DNA of 64,000 nucleotides from Dolosicoccus paucivorans (GCF_900100125.1 NZ_FNEL01000003.1:1-64000); one strand, 5' to 3'; numbered from the stretch's first letter, positions 23,549 to 34,108 are shown. Numbers and translations: made by a program. The notes: a model not told the origin generated them from the letters alone.

Positions 23549-25243
23549 ATGTCCTTTGATGGATTTTTTGTACACAGTCTCGTTAACGAATTAAAAGAGT
23601 CTTTGGAAAATGGTCGAATTAACCGTGTGTTCCAACCTTTTTCCCAAGAATTACATTTAGTGATTCGTTCTAACCGCAAAAATTACCGACTCGCTAGCTC
23701 GATTCACCCAGTTTATTACCAGATGCATTTAACGGATGAGCAGCCTACAAATCCTGCTAAAGCGCCTTTATTTGCGATGATTTTACGAAAGCATATTGAA
23801 AACTCGCAAATTTTAAAAATTCGCCAAATTCAAAATGACCGAATCATTGAATTTGAATTGAGCGGTCGCGACGAATTAGGAGACGCTAAAAGCTATTTAT
23901 TAATCTTTGAATTGATGGGACGACACAGTAATATTATTCTAGTTGACCAACCTACGATGACAATTATTGATTGTATTAAACACGTCCCACCTTATCAAAA
24001 TAGTTACCGAACTTTATTACCAGGAGCGAATTATCAACTCCCACCCCTTCGCGAAAATCAAGTCAATTTATTCGAATTAACTAAAAAAGAACGAGCCGAG
24101 TGGATTAAAAAACATCCTGATTTATTAGATCCTTCCTACCGTGGTCAAGCTGTGCAAGGATTAAGTCGCGCATCTAATCAGCTCATTACTTATTGGATTG
24201 AGCACGACAAATTAACGATCGAAGACGCCTTGGAGCGCTTTATCGAAAAAGCCTCGTCTCCAACGCCTACTCTGATAAAGAGTAAACAGGACATGGCGTT
24301 TTACTTTACTGATTTAGAATATATTAAAGGAGAGCGTCGAATCTTTAATAGTTTAAGCGAATTAATCAGTACTTTTTATAAACAAAAAATACTAACCGAC
24401 CGTATTAGTCAAATGACAGGCAGTTTAATTCAGCGACTAGAGCACATTATTAAGCGCAATAAGCGTAAACTAAAACATCTTGCTAAAGACCGTATTCGGG
24501 CTCAACAAGCTGATCGTTACCAATTGTATGGTGAATTAATTCAAGCCTATTTGTATGACATTCATAAAGGTGATATTGAAGCGACTGTCATCAACTACTA
24601 CACCAATGAACCAGTAACTATTCCTTTAAATCCGCAACAATCAGCTGTAGAAAACAGTCAGCGCTACTTTAAACGCTATACCAAATACCGGGATTCATTA
24701 AAGTTTATTGATCACCAAACAAGACTAGCTATGGACGAAAATGATTATTTAGAAAATATTTTACTTCAAATTGAACAAGCCGATATGGATGATATTGAAA
24801 GTATTAAAGAAGAACTCAATCAACAAGGCTATTTGAAAAAACAAAAGCGTTCTTCGAAAAGACATAGCCGGCCTTCTAAACCTCGTTTATTTATAACCCC
24901 GGATAATACGCGTATTTTAGTGGGACGAAACAATACCCAAAACGATCAATTAAGTATGAAACAAGCTAATAAAAATTATTGGTGGATGCATGCAAAAGAT
25001 ATTCCAGGAGCTCATGTCATTATCGAACACGACGACCCTAGTGCAGATACATTAGATTATGCTGCGATAATTGCTGCCTTTTATTCAAAAGCTCGAGATT
25101 CTGCAAATGTTCCTGTTGATTTAGTTCAAGTTAAACACTTAAGAAAACCTAACGGAGCTAGACCGGGATTTGTTATTTATGAAGGTCAACAAACCCTCTT
25201 TGCCACGCCAAAAGAAGAAACTATTCAATCGCTCCAAGTATAA
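23549..25243 (+). CDS. rqcH: Rqc2 homologue RqcH (NFACT family, formerly FbpA)
   Basis: 564 residues. NFACT-N domain from the start (SFDGFFVHSLVNELKESLENGRINRVFQP), a central coiled coil (about residues 280-420) and the NFACT-R domain (LVGRNNTQNDQLSMKQA, then WWMHAKDIPGAHVII). RqcH binds stalled 50S subunits and recruits alanyl-tRNA to add C-terminal Ala tails; the same family has been described as fibronectin-binding. ATG 23549 follows AAGGAGG, and this is the usual family start. Confidence 0.92.
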   Translation: MSFDGFFVHSLVNELKESLENGRINRVFQPFSQELHLVIRSNRKNYRLASSIHPVYYQMHLTDEQPTNPAKAPLFAMILRKHIENSQILKIRQIQNDRIIEFELSGRDELGDAKSYLLIFELMGRHSNIILVDQPTMTIIDCIKHVPPYQNSYRTLLPGANYQLPPLRENQVNLFELTKKERAEWIKKHPDLLDPSYRGQAVQGLSRASNQLITYWIEHDKLTIEDALERFIEKASSPTPTLIKSKQDMAFYFTDLEYIKGERRIFNSLSELISTFYKQKILTDRISQMTGSLIQRLEHIIKRNKRKLKHLAKDRIRAQQADRYQLYGELIQAYLYDIHKGDIEATVINYYTNEPVTIPLNPQQSAVENSQRYFKRYTKYRDSLKFIDHQTRLAMDENDYLENILLQIEQADMDDIESIKEELNQQGYLKKQKRSSKRHSRPSKPRLFITPDNTRILVGRNNTQNDQLSMKQANKNYWWMHAKDIPGAHVIIEHDDPSADTLDYAAIIAAFYSKARDSANVPVDLVQVKHLRKPNGARPGFVIYEGQQTLFATPKEETIQSLQV

Positions 25244-25247
25244 CAAA

Positions 25248-25276
25248 ACGCCGAATCCTTCTAATAGGTTCGGCGT
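25248..25276. terminator. Bidirectional terminator between rqcH and the TlpA-like gene
   Basis: ACGCCGAA pairs with TTCGGCGT, with an A-run on one side and a T-rich run on the other. Confidence 0.8.
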
Positions 25277-25280
25277 ATTT

Positions 25281-25967
25281 TTATTGGATAATGTAATTAA
25301 TAAATTGATCCATCGTTGCTTCAGTCACTTGACCTGGATAGTATATAATAACGTCTCCATTTTCATCAATCACAACTGTCGTAGGTAATGAACGGGCACC
25401 AAAAGCAATTTGACTGTTAAAATCTATATCAAAATAGACTGGAAGATTTAGACCTTCTTCTTCTAAATAGTTAAGAGCCACTTCTTGTGTTTCTGTAGGA
25501 CGACTTTGAGTTGCATTTAACATAATAAAACGAATATCTTCGCTATATTTTTCGGCATACTCTTCAAAAAGAGGCATTTCTTCTTTACATGGCGGACACC
25601 AACTCGCCCAAATGTTAATAATTGTCGGTTGTCCATCTGCTAATAAATCCTTTAAATACACCGTTTCGCCCTCTTCAGTCAACATTTCGATGTTTGGGGT
25701 AGGTGGTTGCTCGGGAAGCTCTGGAGCAGTCTCTTTTGCTACTTCAGAGTTACTTTCTAAAGCCGTATTGCTTTCTATTTCAGCTATATCACTACTTTTT
25801 GATGAAAGAGAGGAACTTTCTATAGTGGATTCACTACCGACCATCGTTTTTGATTCTGATGTCTCTACGGCGACATCATTCGTACTAGTGGTTTGTGTGG
25901 TGTAGAACCAATAACTTCCTCCAAGTAATACAATCAACCCAGTCATTAATAAGACTAGTCGTTTCAT
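25281..25967 (-). CDS. TlpA/ResA-like membrane-anchored thiol-disulfide protein
   Basis: 228 residues. An N-terminal membrane anchor is followed by a long Ser/Thr/Glu-rich linker (about residues 25-90) and a thioredoxin domain with WASWCPPCKEEMP (CPPC) and cis-proline in SLPTTVV. The domain faces outward. It sits 13 bases downstream of ccdA, which would carry electrons from cytoplasmic thioredoxin to it. Its likely job is reducing disulfides in secreted or membrane proteins. ATG 25967 gives better ribosome-binding-site spacing than ATG 25973. Confidence 0.88.
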   Translation of the reverse strand: MKRLVLLMTGLIVLLGGSYWFYTTQTTSTNDVAVETSESKTMVGSESTIESSSLSSKSSDIAEIESNTALESNSEVAKETAPELPEQPPTPNIEMLTEEGETVYLKDLLADGQPTIINIWASWCPPCKEEMPLFEEYAEKYSEDIRFIMLNATQSRPTETQEVALNYLEEEGLNLPVYFDIDFNSQIAFGARSLPTTVVIDENGDVIIYYPGQVTEATMDQFINYIIQ

Positions 25968-25986
25968 ATTCATCCTTCTTTCTATT

Positions 25987-26646
25987 TTAAGTTAAACTAA
26001 TAAGCCAAGTTTCCAAATAACCCATCATCGTCAAGATTCCCATTAGAATTAAAAACCAACCAGAAAATAGTTGAATTTTACGATGATGATGCTTTAAGAA
26101 ATCAAAAACATGACTTAACTCATCGACTAACAATGCTGAAATGACAAAAGGAATCCCTAGCCCTAAACAATAAGCTATTAATAAGCGCGCGGCATAAAAA
26201 TAAGAATGTGATTGAACAACTAATGCTAACGCACTCGCTAAAAACGTTCCAACACATGGACTCCAACTTAAAGCAAACACGACACCCAAGGTCAACCCAT
26301 TACTCCAAGGTAAAGACCACTGACGTGTCGATTGGAGTTTAGACATCATTGGACTATGTCTTAAAAAATCAATTCCGAGTAAAATTAAAATAACTCCTGC
26401 AAATCCATTAATCCACTGTCGGTAAATAATAAATAATCGCCCAACACTGGAGACAAATAAACCTAACATAACAAAGACAATCGAAAAACCCAAAACAAAT
26501 AAGAGCGCTTCTTTTAAAATATGTTGGCGCTCTTTTGTTTGATCAGTTGATCCTGAAAAGTATGCTAAGTAAATCGGTAACATGGGTAAAATACACGGAG
26601 ATATAAAGGTTAAAATTCCTTCGAAAAATAGTAATAAATACTGCAC
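25987..26646 (-). CDS. ccdA: CcdA-family transmembrane thiol-disulfide oxidoreductase
   Basis: 219 residues with six membrane helices. The paired cysteines sit in GILTFISPCILPMLP and ALSWSPCVGTFLASA, the two conserved half-motifs of CcdA/DsbD-beta proteins. CcdA moves reducing equivalents across the membrane to an outward-facing thioredoxin, here the TlpA-like gene that follows. Cytochrome c maturation, the classical role, is unlikely since no such genes are seen. The start is GTG after AGGAG. Confidence 0.9.
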   Translation of the reverse strand: MQYLLLFFEGILTFISPCILPMLPIYLAYFSGSTDQTKERQHILKEALLFVLGFSIVFVMLGLFVSSVGRLFIIYRQWINGFAGVILILLGIDFLRHSPMMSKLQSTRQWSLPWSNGLTLGVVFALSWSPCVGTFLASALALVVQSHSYFYAARLLIAYCLGLGIPFVISALLVDELSHVFDFLKHHHRKIQLFSGWFLILMGILTMMGYLETWLISLT

Positions 26647-26665
26647 CTTTTGCTCCTATATCTAC

Positions 26666-27598
26666 TTATTCTTGGCTGAATACTTCAGTTAATTGAGGGA
26701 CAATTTGCGTCTTACGCGAAACTACTCCTGGTAAATCGAATTGATTATCAACAACGGACTGGTCGAAAGCTTTTTGAACCCCTTCTGCTCCGTCGCCGAC
26801 AACAAAGCCAATCGAGTCATTTTCTAAAATATCAGTCACTACTAAAATACTGACGACTAAATTATTGTCTTGACGTTCTTTTTCAAGTAAGTTAACTAAA
26901 TCTTTTTTACGAGCTAAGATTTCGTCAAATCCAATAACGTTTACTTGGCCAATACGGACAGTTTTTGGTCCCATTTCAAAGATTTTAGCGTCAGCATTTA
27001 AAATATCTGAATCACTACGGCTAGCTACATTTGTTCCCGCACGTAAGAAGTCAAGACCATAAGCTTCTAAATCAATATCAGCAAGCTTTGCTAAGGCTTG
27101 AGCGGCATCAATATCTTCTTGAGTACATGTAGGAGATTTAAATAATAAAGTATCAGAAATGATCGCAGAAACCATAGCACCGGCAATCTCTTTAGAGATT
27201 GTTAAATCTTTTTCGTTAAACATTTTATATAAAATAGTTGCGGTACATCCTACTGGCTCAATGCGTAAGTACATTGGGTGAGCCGTTTCAAAGTCACCAA
27301 TCTTATGATGGTCTACAACATAGTCAACGCGAACATCTTTTAAATCAGCCACTGACTGTTGTGATTCATTATGGTCGACTAGCGCAACGCGGTCTGTTTC
27401 ATTGGCGACGGTTTCTACAACTCGAGGCGCATTTAATTTAAAGTAGTTTAACATAAATTGAGTTTCATCATTAGGTGTCCCTAAAGCTACAGGCTCACTT
27501 TCATGGCCTAATTGAGTTAAATAGTCACTCATGACAATGGCTGAAGCAATTGTATCTGTATCTGGGTTTTGATGTCCAAAAACTAAATATTTATTCAT
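26666..27598 (-). CDS. ppaC: Manganese-dependent inorganic pyrophosphatase (family II)
   Basis: 310 residues. The DHH domain has GHQNPDTDTIASAI, then ALVDHNE and VDHHKIGDF, which supply the Mn-binding Asp and His residues, and the C-terminal DHHA2 domain ends with GVVSRKTQIVPQLTEVF. It hydrolyses pyrophosphate to phosphate. The start is ATG 27598, 7 bases after AGGAGG, and the TTG codon before it is ignored. It stands between ccdA and osmC. Confidence 0.94.
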   Translation of the reverse strand: MNKYLVFGHQNPDTDTIASAIVMSDYLTQLGHESEPVALGTPNDETQFMLNYFKLNAPRVVETVANETDRVALVDHNESQQSVADLKDVRVDYVVDHHKIGDFETAHPMYLRIEPVGCTATILYKMFNEKDLTISKEIAGAMVSAIISDTLLFKSPTCTQEDIDAAQALAKLADIDLEAYGLDFLRAGTNVASRSDSDILNADAKIFEMGPKTVRIGQVNVIGFDEILARKKDLVNLLEKERQDNNLVVSILVVTDILENDSIGFVVGDGAEGVQKAFDQSVVDNQFDLPGVVSRKTQIVPQLTEVFSQE

Positions 27599-27695
27599 CA
27601 ATATTCCTCCTAGTATAGTTATCTAACACTTGTATTTTAGCACGATTCCCTTATTTTTTGAAGAAGTGCGCTTAACTTATCCTACTAAAGATAAA

Positions 27696-27724
27696 AAAGA
27701 AGTGGACTCACCCCACTTCTTTTA
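27696..27724 (-). terminator. Terminator downstream of the OsmC gene
   Basis: AAAAGAAGTGG pairs perfectly with CCACTTCTTTT around a 7-base loop. Confidence 0.8.
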
Positions 27725-27735
27725 AGTCAATTAAA

Positions 27736-28179
27736 CTATTTTTCATTGACGACACGAGTTAATTTTAGCGGCACGCCATTTTCTAAGCAATCGCCAACTG
27801 GACATTTAGATTCAATAAATTGAGCAAAAGATTCTAATTCTTCTTGAGTAGCCGTTGATTTAAAGTGCATTGAATAGCGAATTTCTTGAAATCCATTTCT
27901 AACGTCTGCTAAACCCATAAAGCCATCTGGATCCAAATCACCTTCAAGTTCAACATGGAACTCTTCCAAATCAATTCCTTGTGCCTTCGCGAACGCATAA
28001 GCTACGATCGTTTGACAAGATCCTAAAGCACACAATAAAGCTTCGACGGGATTCATCCCCGTATTTGTCCCGCCTAATTCTTCTGGTTCATCCATTGTTA
28101 GTTTAAACCCTCGAGCGGTAGATTCTACTTGAAGGCCTGTTGGTGTTTTTTTAGAAATTACTTTAAATGTCTCTTTCAT
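27736..28179 (-). CDS. OsmC-family protein
   Basis: 147 residues. The two reactive cysteines are present: LCALGSCQTIVAYAFA in the central helix and SKCPVGDCLENG near the C terminus. OsmC/Ohr proteins reduce organic hydroperoxides with thiol cofactors. The extra cysteine in CPVGDC and the overall spacing fit the general OsmC subgroup rather than Ohr. It is transcribed alone from a start with AAGGAAG upstream. Confidence 0.88.
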   Translation of the reverse strand: MKETFKVISKKTPTGLQVESTARGFKLTMDEPEELGGTNTGMNPVEALLCALGSCQTIVAYAFAKAQGIDLEEFHVELEGDLDPDGFMGLADVRNGFQEIRYSMHFKSTATQEELESFAQFIESKCPVGDCLENGVPLKLTRVVNEK

Positions 28180-28217
28180 CGTTAGTCTTCCTTTCCGCTA
28201 TTGAACAAGAAAAAGAA

Positions 28218-28265
28218 AACACACCTTCTAAAAGACCCGCTAAGAGGTTTAATAGAAGATGTGTT
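28218..28265 (-). terminator. Terminator downstream of pflA
   Basis: AACACACCTTCTA pairs with TAGAAGATGTGTT (one G-U pair), with an extended A/T-rich loop and a T-rich stretch on the minus strand. Confidence 0.7.
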
Positions 28266-28272
28266 CATTTAT

Positions 28273-29043
28273 TTAACTATCTAAATACCCTGTATATTCA
28301 GCGGTTCTTAAAATGCGTCGCGCATTTTCAACTCGTTCTTTCGTCGGAGGCTCAATTCCTTCTAAACGGTAACGAATTCCCATTTCTTCATATTTATAAA
28401 CACCCATCTTATGATATGGTAAAATCTCAAATTTTTGTACATTTTTAAGAGATGCAACAAAATCACTGAGACGATACAAATAATCATCATAATCCGTCCG
28501 CTCTGGAACGAGAACGTGACGAATCCAAACAGGGAAGTCTCGATCAGAAAGATATCTTGCCATTTCTAAAATATTTTCGTTTGGCATTCCAGTTAAACGC
28601 TGATGTCCTTTTGTATCGATATGTTTAATATCAAACAAAATTAAGTCAGTATATTTTAGTAGCTCTTCGAAACGACTAAAGAATGGCTCTCGAGTTGTAA
28701 AAGGCATCCCACACGTATCAATACATGTGTGGACTCCTTCTTCTTTAGCTAGTTTAAAATATTCAATTAAGAAATCAATTTGGAGCAAAGGTTCACCACC
28801 ACTGACGGTGATGCCCCCTTTGTCGCCCCAAAAATTCTTATATTTTAATGCTTCATCAAGGAGTTGTCGTGGAGTGTACTCTGTTCCTCCGCCTATATTC
28901 CATGTGTCCGGGTTATGGCAATATTCACACCGCATACGGCATCCTTGTAAAAAGGATACAAACCGTATCCCGGGACCATCAACGGACCCAAAGCTTTCAA
29001 GGGAGTGAACATAACCAATGGTTGGTTTTTGTACTTGTTCCAC
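28273..29043 (-). CDS. pflA: Pyruvate formate-lyase-activating enzyme
   Basis: 256 residues. The radical SAM cluster motif CRMRCEYC is followed by GGITVSGGEPLLQ, and the N-terminal SFGSVDGPGIRFVSFLQG is typical of PflA. It uses S-adenosylmethionine and a 4Fe-4S cluster to place the glycyl radical on PflB, whose gene lies just upstream. Start: a GTG at 29043 is 7 bases after AAAGGAG, while ATG 29049 is only one base away and is less likely. Confidence 0.95.
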   Translation of the reverse strand: MEQVQKPTIGYVHSLESFGSVDGPGIRFVSFLQGCRMRCEYCHNPDTWNIGGGTEYTPRQLLDEALKYKNFWGDKGGITVSGGEPLLQIDFLIEYFKLAKEEGVHTCIDTCGMPFTTREPFFSRFEELLKYTDLILFDIKHIDTKGHQRLTGMPNENILEMARYLSDRDFPVWIRHVLVPERTDYDDYLYRLSDFVASLKNVQKFEILPYHKMGVYKYEEMGIRYRLEGIEPPTKERVENARRILRTAEYTGYLDS

Positions 29044-29071
29044 TATCATTCTCCTTTACATTTTATTTTTG

Positions 29072-31300
29072 TTACATTGAACCGTGCATTGTACGGTTAA
29101 TAACATCCATTTGTTGCTCACGAGTTAACTTAATAAAGTTAACAGCGTAACCTGATACACGGATTGTTAATTGTGGGTACTCTTCTGGGTGATCCATTGC
29201 GCGTAATAGCGTATCACGGTTGAATACGTTAACGTTTAAGTGGTGTCCACCGTTCTTAGAGTAACCGTCTAACATTGAAGATAGGTTTTCTTCACGAATA
29301 TCTTCATCTTTACCTAACGCATCTGGCACAATTGAGAATGTGTTAGAAATTCCGTCTAAAGCACACTCGTATGGTAATTTAGCAACAGATGATAAGCTTG
29401 CTAAAGCCCCACACTTATCACGTCCGTGCATTGGGTTAGCACCTGGTGCAAATGGTTCACCTGCACGACGTCCGTCTGGAGTGTGTCCAGTTTTCTTACC
29501 GTAAACAACGTTTGATGTAATCGTTAAGATTGATGTTGTATGCTCAGCATCACGGTAAGTAGGATGTTTCTTAACTTTAGTCATAAAGTCTTTTAATAAT
29601 TTAACTCCGATTTCGTCTGCACGGTCATCGTTGTTACCATACATTGGGAAATCACCTTCGATTTCATAGTCAATAGCTAATCCATCTTCATCACGAATTG
29701 TACGAACTTTAGCGTGTTTAATTGCAGATAATGCGTCAACTGCTACTGAGAATCCTGCGATACCAGTTGCCATTGTACGGTGCATATCTGTATCTTGAAC
29801 AGCCATTTGAATACGCTCGTAACTATATTTATCGTGCATATAGTGAATACAGTTTAATGTATTAATGTATAGTCCTGCTAACCATTCTAACATGTCATCG
29901 TATTTATCCATTACTTCATCATAATCTAAGTATTCTGAAGTAATTGGTTGGTAACGTGGACCAACTTGTTGTTTAGATAACTCGTCCACTCCACCGTTAA
30001 TAGCGTAAAGTAATGCTTTAGCTAAGTTAGCACGAGCTCCGAAGAATTGCATTTGTTTACCAACGCGCATTGCGGATACACAACATGCAATCGCATAGTC
30101 ATCACCGTAGTGAGGACGCATAACTTCGTCGTTTTCATACTGAATAGCTGAAGATTCAATGGACATTTTTGATGCGAATGTTTTGAATCCTTCTGGTAAG
30201 TTTGGTGACCATAAAACAGTTAAGTTTGGCTCTGGTGCTGGACCTAAGTTAGATAATGTGTGTAAGAAGCGGAAACTGTTCTTAGTTACTAATGAACGTC
30301 CATCTAAGTTCATACCTGCAATCGCTTCCGTTACCCAAGTTGGGTCTCCTGAGAATAATTGGTTGTACTCTGGTGTACGTGCGAACTTAACTAGACGTAA
30401 CTTCATAACGAAGTGGTCAACTAATTCTTGTGCTTCTTCTTCTGTTAAGACACCGTTTCTTAAATCGCGCTCGATATAAATATCTAAGAACGTTGAAACG
30501 CGACCTAATGACATCGCTGCACCGTTTTGTTCTTTAATTGCTGCTAAGTAAGCTAAGTATAACCATTGGAAAGCTTCGTGAGCATTTTCTGCTGGACGTG
30601 ATAAATCAAATCCATAAATGCTTCCTAATTCTTTTAGTTCTTCTAAAGCGCGGTATTGTTCGCTTACTTCTTCGCGTAATTGAATCACTTTGTCAGACAT
30701 TTGACCGTTTCCGATGTTGTCGTGGTCATTTTTCTTTTCTTCCATTAAGCGATCCACACCGTATAAAGCTACACGACGGTAGTCACCGATGATACGTCCA
30801 CGTCCATAAGCATCTGGTAGTCCAGTAATAACTCCAGAACGACGTGCAGCGCGCATTTCTTTAGTATACACATCGAAAACACCTTGGTTATGAGTTTTGC
30901 GGTATTCTGTAAAGATATGCTCAATTTCTGGATCAATTTCGTATCCATAAGATTCTAACGCTGCTTCAGACATACGAATACCACCAAATGGTTGTAAGCT
31001 ACGTTTGAATGGTTTATCTGTTTGGAAACCAACGATTTTTTCTTTTTTAGCATCTAAGTAACCTGGGCCATGAGAAGTAATAGTAGATACGATTGATGTA
31101 TCCATATCTAATACTCCACCCGCTTCAAGTTCTTTTTGAGAAAGATCCATTACTTGATCCCATAAATCTAATGTATCTTGTGTTGGACCTGCTAAGAACT
31201 CATCATCACCTTTATACTCTGTATAGTTTTCGTTAATGAAATCGCGTACATTAATTTCGTCTTGCCATTTTAACCCTTTAAAATCTTGCCATGCTTTCAT
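29072..31300 (-). CDS. pflB: Formate C-acetyltransferase (pyruvate formate-lyase)
   Basis: 742 residues. The adjacent catalytic cysteines lie in [14 protein letters not shown], and the C-terminal glycyl-radical loop is [14 protein letters not shown]. The enzyme turns pyruvate and CoA into acetyl-CoA and formate without oxygen, which marks mixed-acid fermentation. pflA follows within 30 bases. The upstream region has an extended -10 promoter and TTGTAC-type inverted repeats that may bind a regulator. Confidence 0.97.
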   Translation of the reverse strand: MKAWQDFKGLKWQDEINVRDFINENYTEYKGDDEFLAGPTQDTLDLWDQVMDLSQKELEAGGVLDMDTSIVSTITSHGPGYLDAKKEKIVGFQTDKPFKRSLQPFGGIRMSEAALESYGYEIDPEIEHIFTEYRKTHNQGVFDVYTKEMRAARRSGVITGLPDAYGRGRIIGDYRRVALYGVDRLMEEKKNDHDNIGNGQMSDKVIQLREEVSEQYRALEELKELGSIYGFDLSRPAENAHEAFQWLYLAYLAAIKEQNGAAMSLGRVSTFLDIYIERDLRNGVLTEEEAQELVDHFVMKLRLVKFARTPEYNQLFSGDPTWVTEAIAGMNLDGRSLVTKNSFRFLHTLSNLGPAPEPNLTVLWSPNLPEGFKTFASKMSIESSAIQYENDEVMRPHYGDDYAIACCVSAMRVGKQMQFFGARANLAKALLYAINGGVDELSKQQVGPRYQPITSEYLDYDEVMDKYDDMLEWLAGLYINTLNCIHYMHDKYSYERIQMAVQDTDMHRTMATGIAGFSVAVDALSAIKHAKVRTIRDEDGLAIDYEIEGDFPMYGNNDDRADEIGVKLLKDFMTKVKKHPTYRDAEHTTSILTITSNVVYGKKTGHTPDGRRAGEPFAPGANPMHGRDKCGALASLSSVAKLPYECALDGISNTFSIVPDALGKDEDIREENLSSMLDGYSKNGGHHLNVNVFNRDTLLRAMDHPEEYPQLTIRVSGYAVNFIKLTREQQMDVINRTMHGSM

Positions 31301-31348
31301 GCAACGACCTCCTTAAAAATTTCACTTCCTGTGATCAACTTCACTTAA

Positions 31349-31357
31349 AGTATACCA
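31349..31357 (-). promoter_or_regulatory. Extended -10 promoter of pflBA
   Basis: Minus strand TGGTATACT (hexamer at 31349-31354), about 50 bases from the pflB start codon, with AAGGAGG before the ATG. Confidence 0.55.
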
Positions 31358-31385
31358 TAAACTTTTACAAATTGTAGTGATTCTA

Positions 31386-31412
31386 TACAAAATTGTACAT
31401 TTTTGTACAAAA
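31386..31412. promoter_or_regulatory. Tandem TTGTAC-type palindromes upstream of pflB
   Basis: TACAAAATTGTA (31386-31397) and the perfect palindrome TTTTGTACAAAA (31401-31412) lie side by side, about 30 bases upstream of the -10 hexamer. They look like tandem operator half-sites. The sequence does not match the Rex consensus; the binding protein is unknown. Confidence 0.4.
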
Positions 31413-31460
31413 TGAACGTATTTTGTTTAATGGTTATATAAAACTGTACTATTTTTTGTA

Positions 31461-31550
31461 TTATATTATGCCATTTTGTGAAATGAATCTTTTAATTAAC
31501 CAATCTCTAATGAGTGCTTTTATAGGAATGGCAACGGTTTCTAACTCCAC
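31461..31550 (-). CDS. Candidate 29-residue protein between parC and pflB
   Basis: A GTG at 31550, 8 bases after AAGGGAG, opens a 29-codon frame beginning ELETVAIPIKALIRDW after the initiator, with a basic/hydrophobic C-terminal half. An in-frame TAG lies just before the start. No family is recognised. The rest of 31413-31600 is AT-rich and shows no other feature apart from a direct repeat at 31566-31599. Confidence 0.25.
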   Translation of the reverse strand: MELETVAIPIKALIRDWLIKRFISQNGII

Positions 31551-31565
31551 CTATCTCACTCCCTT

Positions 31566-31599
31566 ATCTGTTATAGGAACAAAATTAAATCTGTTATAG
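31566..31599. repeat. Direct repeat ATCTGTTATAG x2
   Basis: Identical 11-mers at 31566-31576 and 31589-31599 are spaced 23 bases start to start, about two helical turns. They lie upstream of the candidate small gene at 31461-31550, with TATAAC-like hexamers on the minus strand. They may be regulator sites or chance. Confidence 0.35.
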
Positions 31600-31610
31600 T
31601 ACAAAATAAA

Positions 31611-31640
31611 AAAGCAGGTTTTTAGCTTCAAACCTGCTTT
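31611..31640 (-). terminator. Terminator downstream of parC
   Basis: AAAGCAGGTTT pairs perfectly with AAACCTGCTTT around an 8-base loop. Confidence 0.85.
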
Positions 31641-31647
31641 AAATCCC

Positions 31648-34107
31648 TTAATCATCTAATAATGTCAATCGAGCAACATGCATGTTGAGTACTTTTCCAG
31701 CATCCTTTGCTTCTAGCGCGGTTCCGTTTGTTAAACGGGGCGTAATATTAATATCCGTACTTTCCAATTGAAGCTCTTTTCCTGTATCAAATTGAACGAT
31801 AATCGGAACTTTTGGATTAATTAAAGCAATCGCATCAATTAATTCATGCGGGTTGGACTTAACGTGTTTCAGTAAGGTCATTCCTCGACTGCCGCGTCCA
31901 GCCGTAGCAACTTCCGATAGATCCATTCGCTTAATATTTCCTCTTTGAGTAAGCAACATAAGTTGCGGACGTTCAACTGATTGGTCAATAATAAATCCTT
32001 TAATGACCGAGTCATTTTCATGTAAATTAATCGCAATAACGCCTCTTGCTCTTAAACCAACTGGGTTAACTTCGTTTAAATCATAAGTTAAACCATAACT
32101 ATCTTTAGTTAAAATTACCGCTTGATACTTAACGCCTTCTTTAGCGTGGTGAACTGCGACAACTTCATCGTCTTTAGATTTTAAATTGATGGCAACGGCT
32201 GTTCGTGTCTTATAACTGCGATACGTTGTAAACAAATGAAGATAAGTTTGCTTGATCATACCTTCTTTCGTCATAAAGACTAAAGTATCCTCTGACTCTT
32301 TTTCATCGGCGAGTGCTACAAAGACATTAACGATTTGTTCGCCGTCTTCTAATTGATAATGTTGGGATAAGTGAATACCCATATCTTTCCAGCGAATATC
32401 GGGCAGTTCATGAACGGGCAAGTGAATATAATTTCCTTTATTGGTGATAATTACAATCGCATCGTGGGTGCTTAATTCTTTAATAAATAATGGATAGTCA
32501 AATTCACGGCTACCTAAATCCATTGTATCCGACGCTCCAAAGGAACGTAAACTAGTTCGTTTTAAGTAACCTTCTTTAGTTACCGATACATAAACTTGTT
32601 CTTCAGGAACTGTTACGTGTTGTTCCACACTAATATCTTCAATTTTCTTTTCTAACTGCGTACGACGGTCAGTGGAAAAACGTTTCTTAATATCACGTAG
32701 TTCATTCACTAACACTTTATTAAGCGTTTGATCATCAGCTAAAATCGTTTCGTAAGTATGGATACGTTCATTTAATTCTAATTGCTCTTCTTTTAGAGCC
32801 ACAATATCGGTGTTAGTTAAACGGTATAACTGGAGAGAAACAATCGCTTCAGCTTGGTCTTGACTAAATTCAAAACGATTCACTAAATTATCTTTTGCAT
32901 TTTGTTTATTGTTACTTTGACGAATCGTTTCGATCACTTCGTCTAAAATAGACATCATATAAATAAGACCTTCAACAATATGGTGACGCTTTTTATCTTG
33001 ATCTAATTGAAATTGCGTACGACGAGTGATCACTTCTTGTTGATGTTCAATATAAGCATTTAAAATATCTAATAAGCCAACCACTTCTGGACGTAAATGA
33101 TTAATCGCAACCATATTGAAATGATAATTTACTTGTAATTCGGTGTTTAACAGTAAATAATTTAAAATGCCTTGAGCGTCAACTTCTCTTCTTAATTCAA
33201 TCACAAGTCGCAAACCTTGACGGTCTGATTCATCTCTTACTTCAACAATTCCATCCACTTTCTTTTGAAGACGAATATCGTCAATTTTTTGAATCAGTTT
33301 TGATTTATTCACTTCAAAAGGTAGTTCAGTGACGACGATTTGGGACTTATTTCCGCGAAGTTTTTCAATTTCTGTCACTGATCGGACGACAATTCGTCCT
33401 TGGCCCGTTTCATAAGCTTTCTTAATACCTTCAAATCCTTGAATGATTCCACCCGTTGGAAAATCTGGGGCTGGAATAAATTCCATAATTTTATCTAACG
33501 TAATACGTTTATGAGTTAGCATATAGATCAAGCCGTCAATAACTTCATTTAAATTATGAGGCGGAATCTCTGTTGCATAACCGGCTGAAATCCCTGTCGC
33601 TCCATTGACTAAAAGATTAGGAAACCGAGCGGGTAGTACGACGGGTTCTTCTAATGAATCATCAAAGTTTAAGACATAGTCTACCGTTTGGTAACGAATA
33701 TCTTGAAGTAACTCTTCAGCAATTGGCGATAATCTAGCTTCTGTATAACGCATCGCTGCTGCCGGGTCGCCGTCCATACTTCCGTTGTTTCCATGCATAT
33801 CAATGAGTGGTTCGCGCAATTTCCAGTCTTGAGACATACGAACCATTGCTTCATAGACTGACCTATCCCCGTGAGGGTGATAGTTACCGATAACGTTACC
33901 GACTGTTTTAGCGGATTTTCGGTAAGGTTGGCTAGATAAGTTACGATCTTGATACATCGCGTATAAAATTCGGCGCTGAACAGGCTTTAAACCGTCTCGA
34001 ATATCCGGCAAAGCACGGTCTTGGATAATATATTTCGAATACCTTCCAAAACGATCACTCATGACACTTGCTAAAGACATTTCTTGAATTGTCTCATGTT
34101 GAGCCAT
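31648..34107 (-). CDS. parC: DNA topoisomerase IV subunit A
   Basis: 819 residues. The breakage-reunion domain opens with [34 protein letters not shown], and the catalytic tyrosine is in [15 protein letters not shown]. The quinolone-determining segment [17 protein letters not shown] carries Ser/Glu-equivalent positions as Ser and Glu. C-terminal beta-pinwheel repeats follow. With ParE it decatenates daughter chromosomes. Its start lies 1 base after parE's stop, with the ribosome-binding site inside parE. Confidence 0.95.
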   Translation of the reverse strand: MAQHETIQEMSLASVMSDRFGRYSKYIIQDRALPDIRDGLKPVQRRILYAMYQDRNLSSQPYRKSAKTVGNVIGNYHPHGDRSVYEAMVRMSQDWKLREPLIDMHGNNGSMDGDPAAAMRYTEARLSPIAEELLQDIRYQTVDYVLNFDDSLEEPVVLPARFPNLLVNGATGISAGYATEIPPHNLNEVIDGLIYMLTHKRITLDKIMEFIPAPDFPTGGIIQGFEGIKKAYETGQGRIVVRSVTEIEKLRGNKSQIVVTELPFEVNKSKLIQKIDDIRLQKKVDGIVEVRDESDRQGLRLVIELRREVDAQGILNYLLLNTELQVNYHFNMVAINHLRPEVVGLLDILNAYIEHQQEVITRRTQFQLDQDKKRHHIVEGLIYMMSILDEVIETIRQSNNKQNAKDNLVNRFEFSQDQAEAIVSLQLYRLTNTDIVALKEEQLELNERIHTYETILADDQTLNKVLVNELRDIKKRFSTDRRTQLEKKIEDISVEQHVTVPEEQVYVSVTKEGYLKRTSLRSFGASDTMDLGSREFDYPLFIKELSTHDAIVIITNKGNYIHLPVHELPDIRWKDMGIHLSQHYQLEDGEQIVNVFVALADEKESEDTLVFMTKEGMIKQTYLHLFTTYRSYKTRTAVAINLKSKDDEVVAVHHAKEGVKYQAVILTKDSYGLTYDLNEVNPVGLRARGVIAINLHENDSVIKGFIIDQSVERPQLMLLTQRGNIKRMDLSEVATAGRGSRGMTLLKHVKSNPHELIDAIALINPKVPIIVQFDTGKELQLESTDINITPRLTNGTALEAKDAGKVLNMHVARLTLLDD

Positions 34108-34108
34108 T

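Noticed and set aside
31301-31345. Rex-binding site upstream of pflB
   Set aside because: Only scattered TTCAC/GTGA half-sites at the wrong spacing.
31393-31599. 68-codon plus-strand frame from a TTG between pflB and parC
   Set aside because: No ribosome-binding site, it starts inside the pfl palindromes, and its composition looks random.
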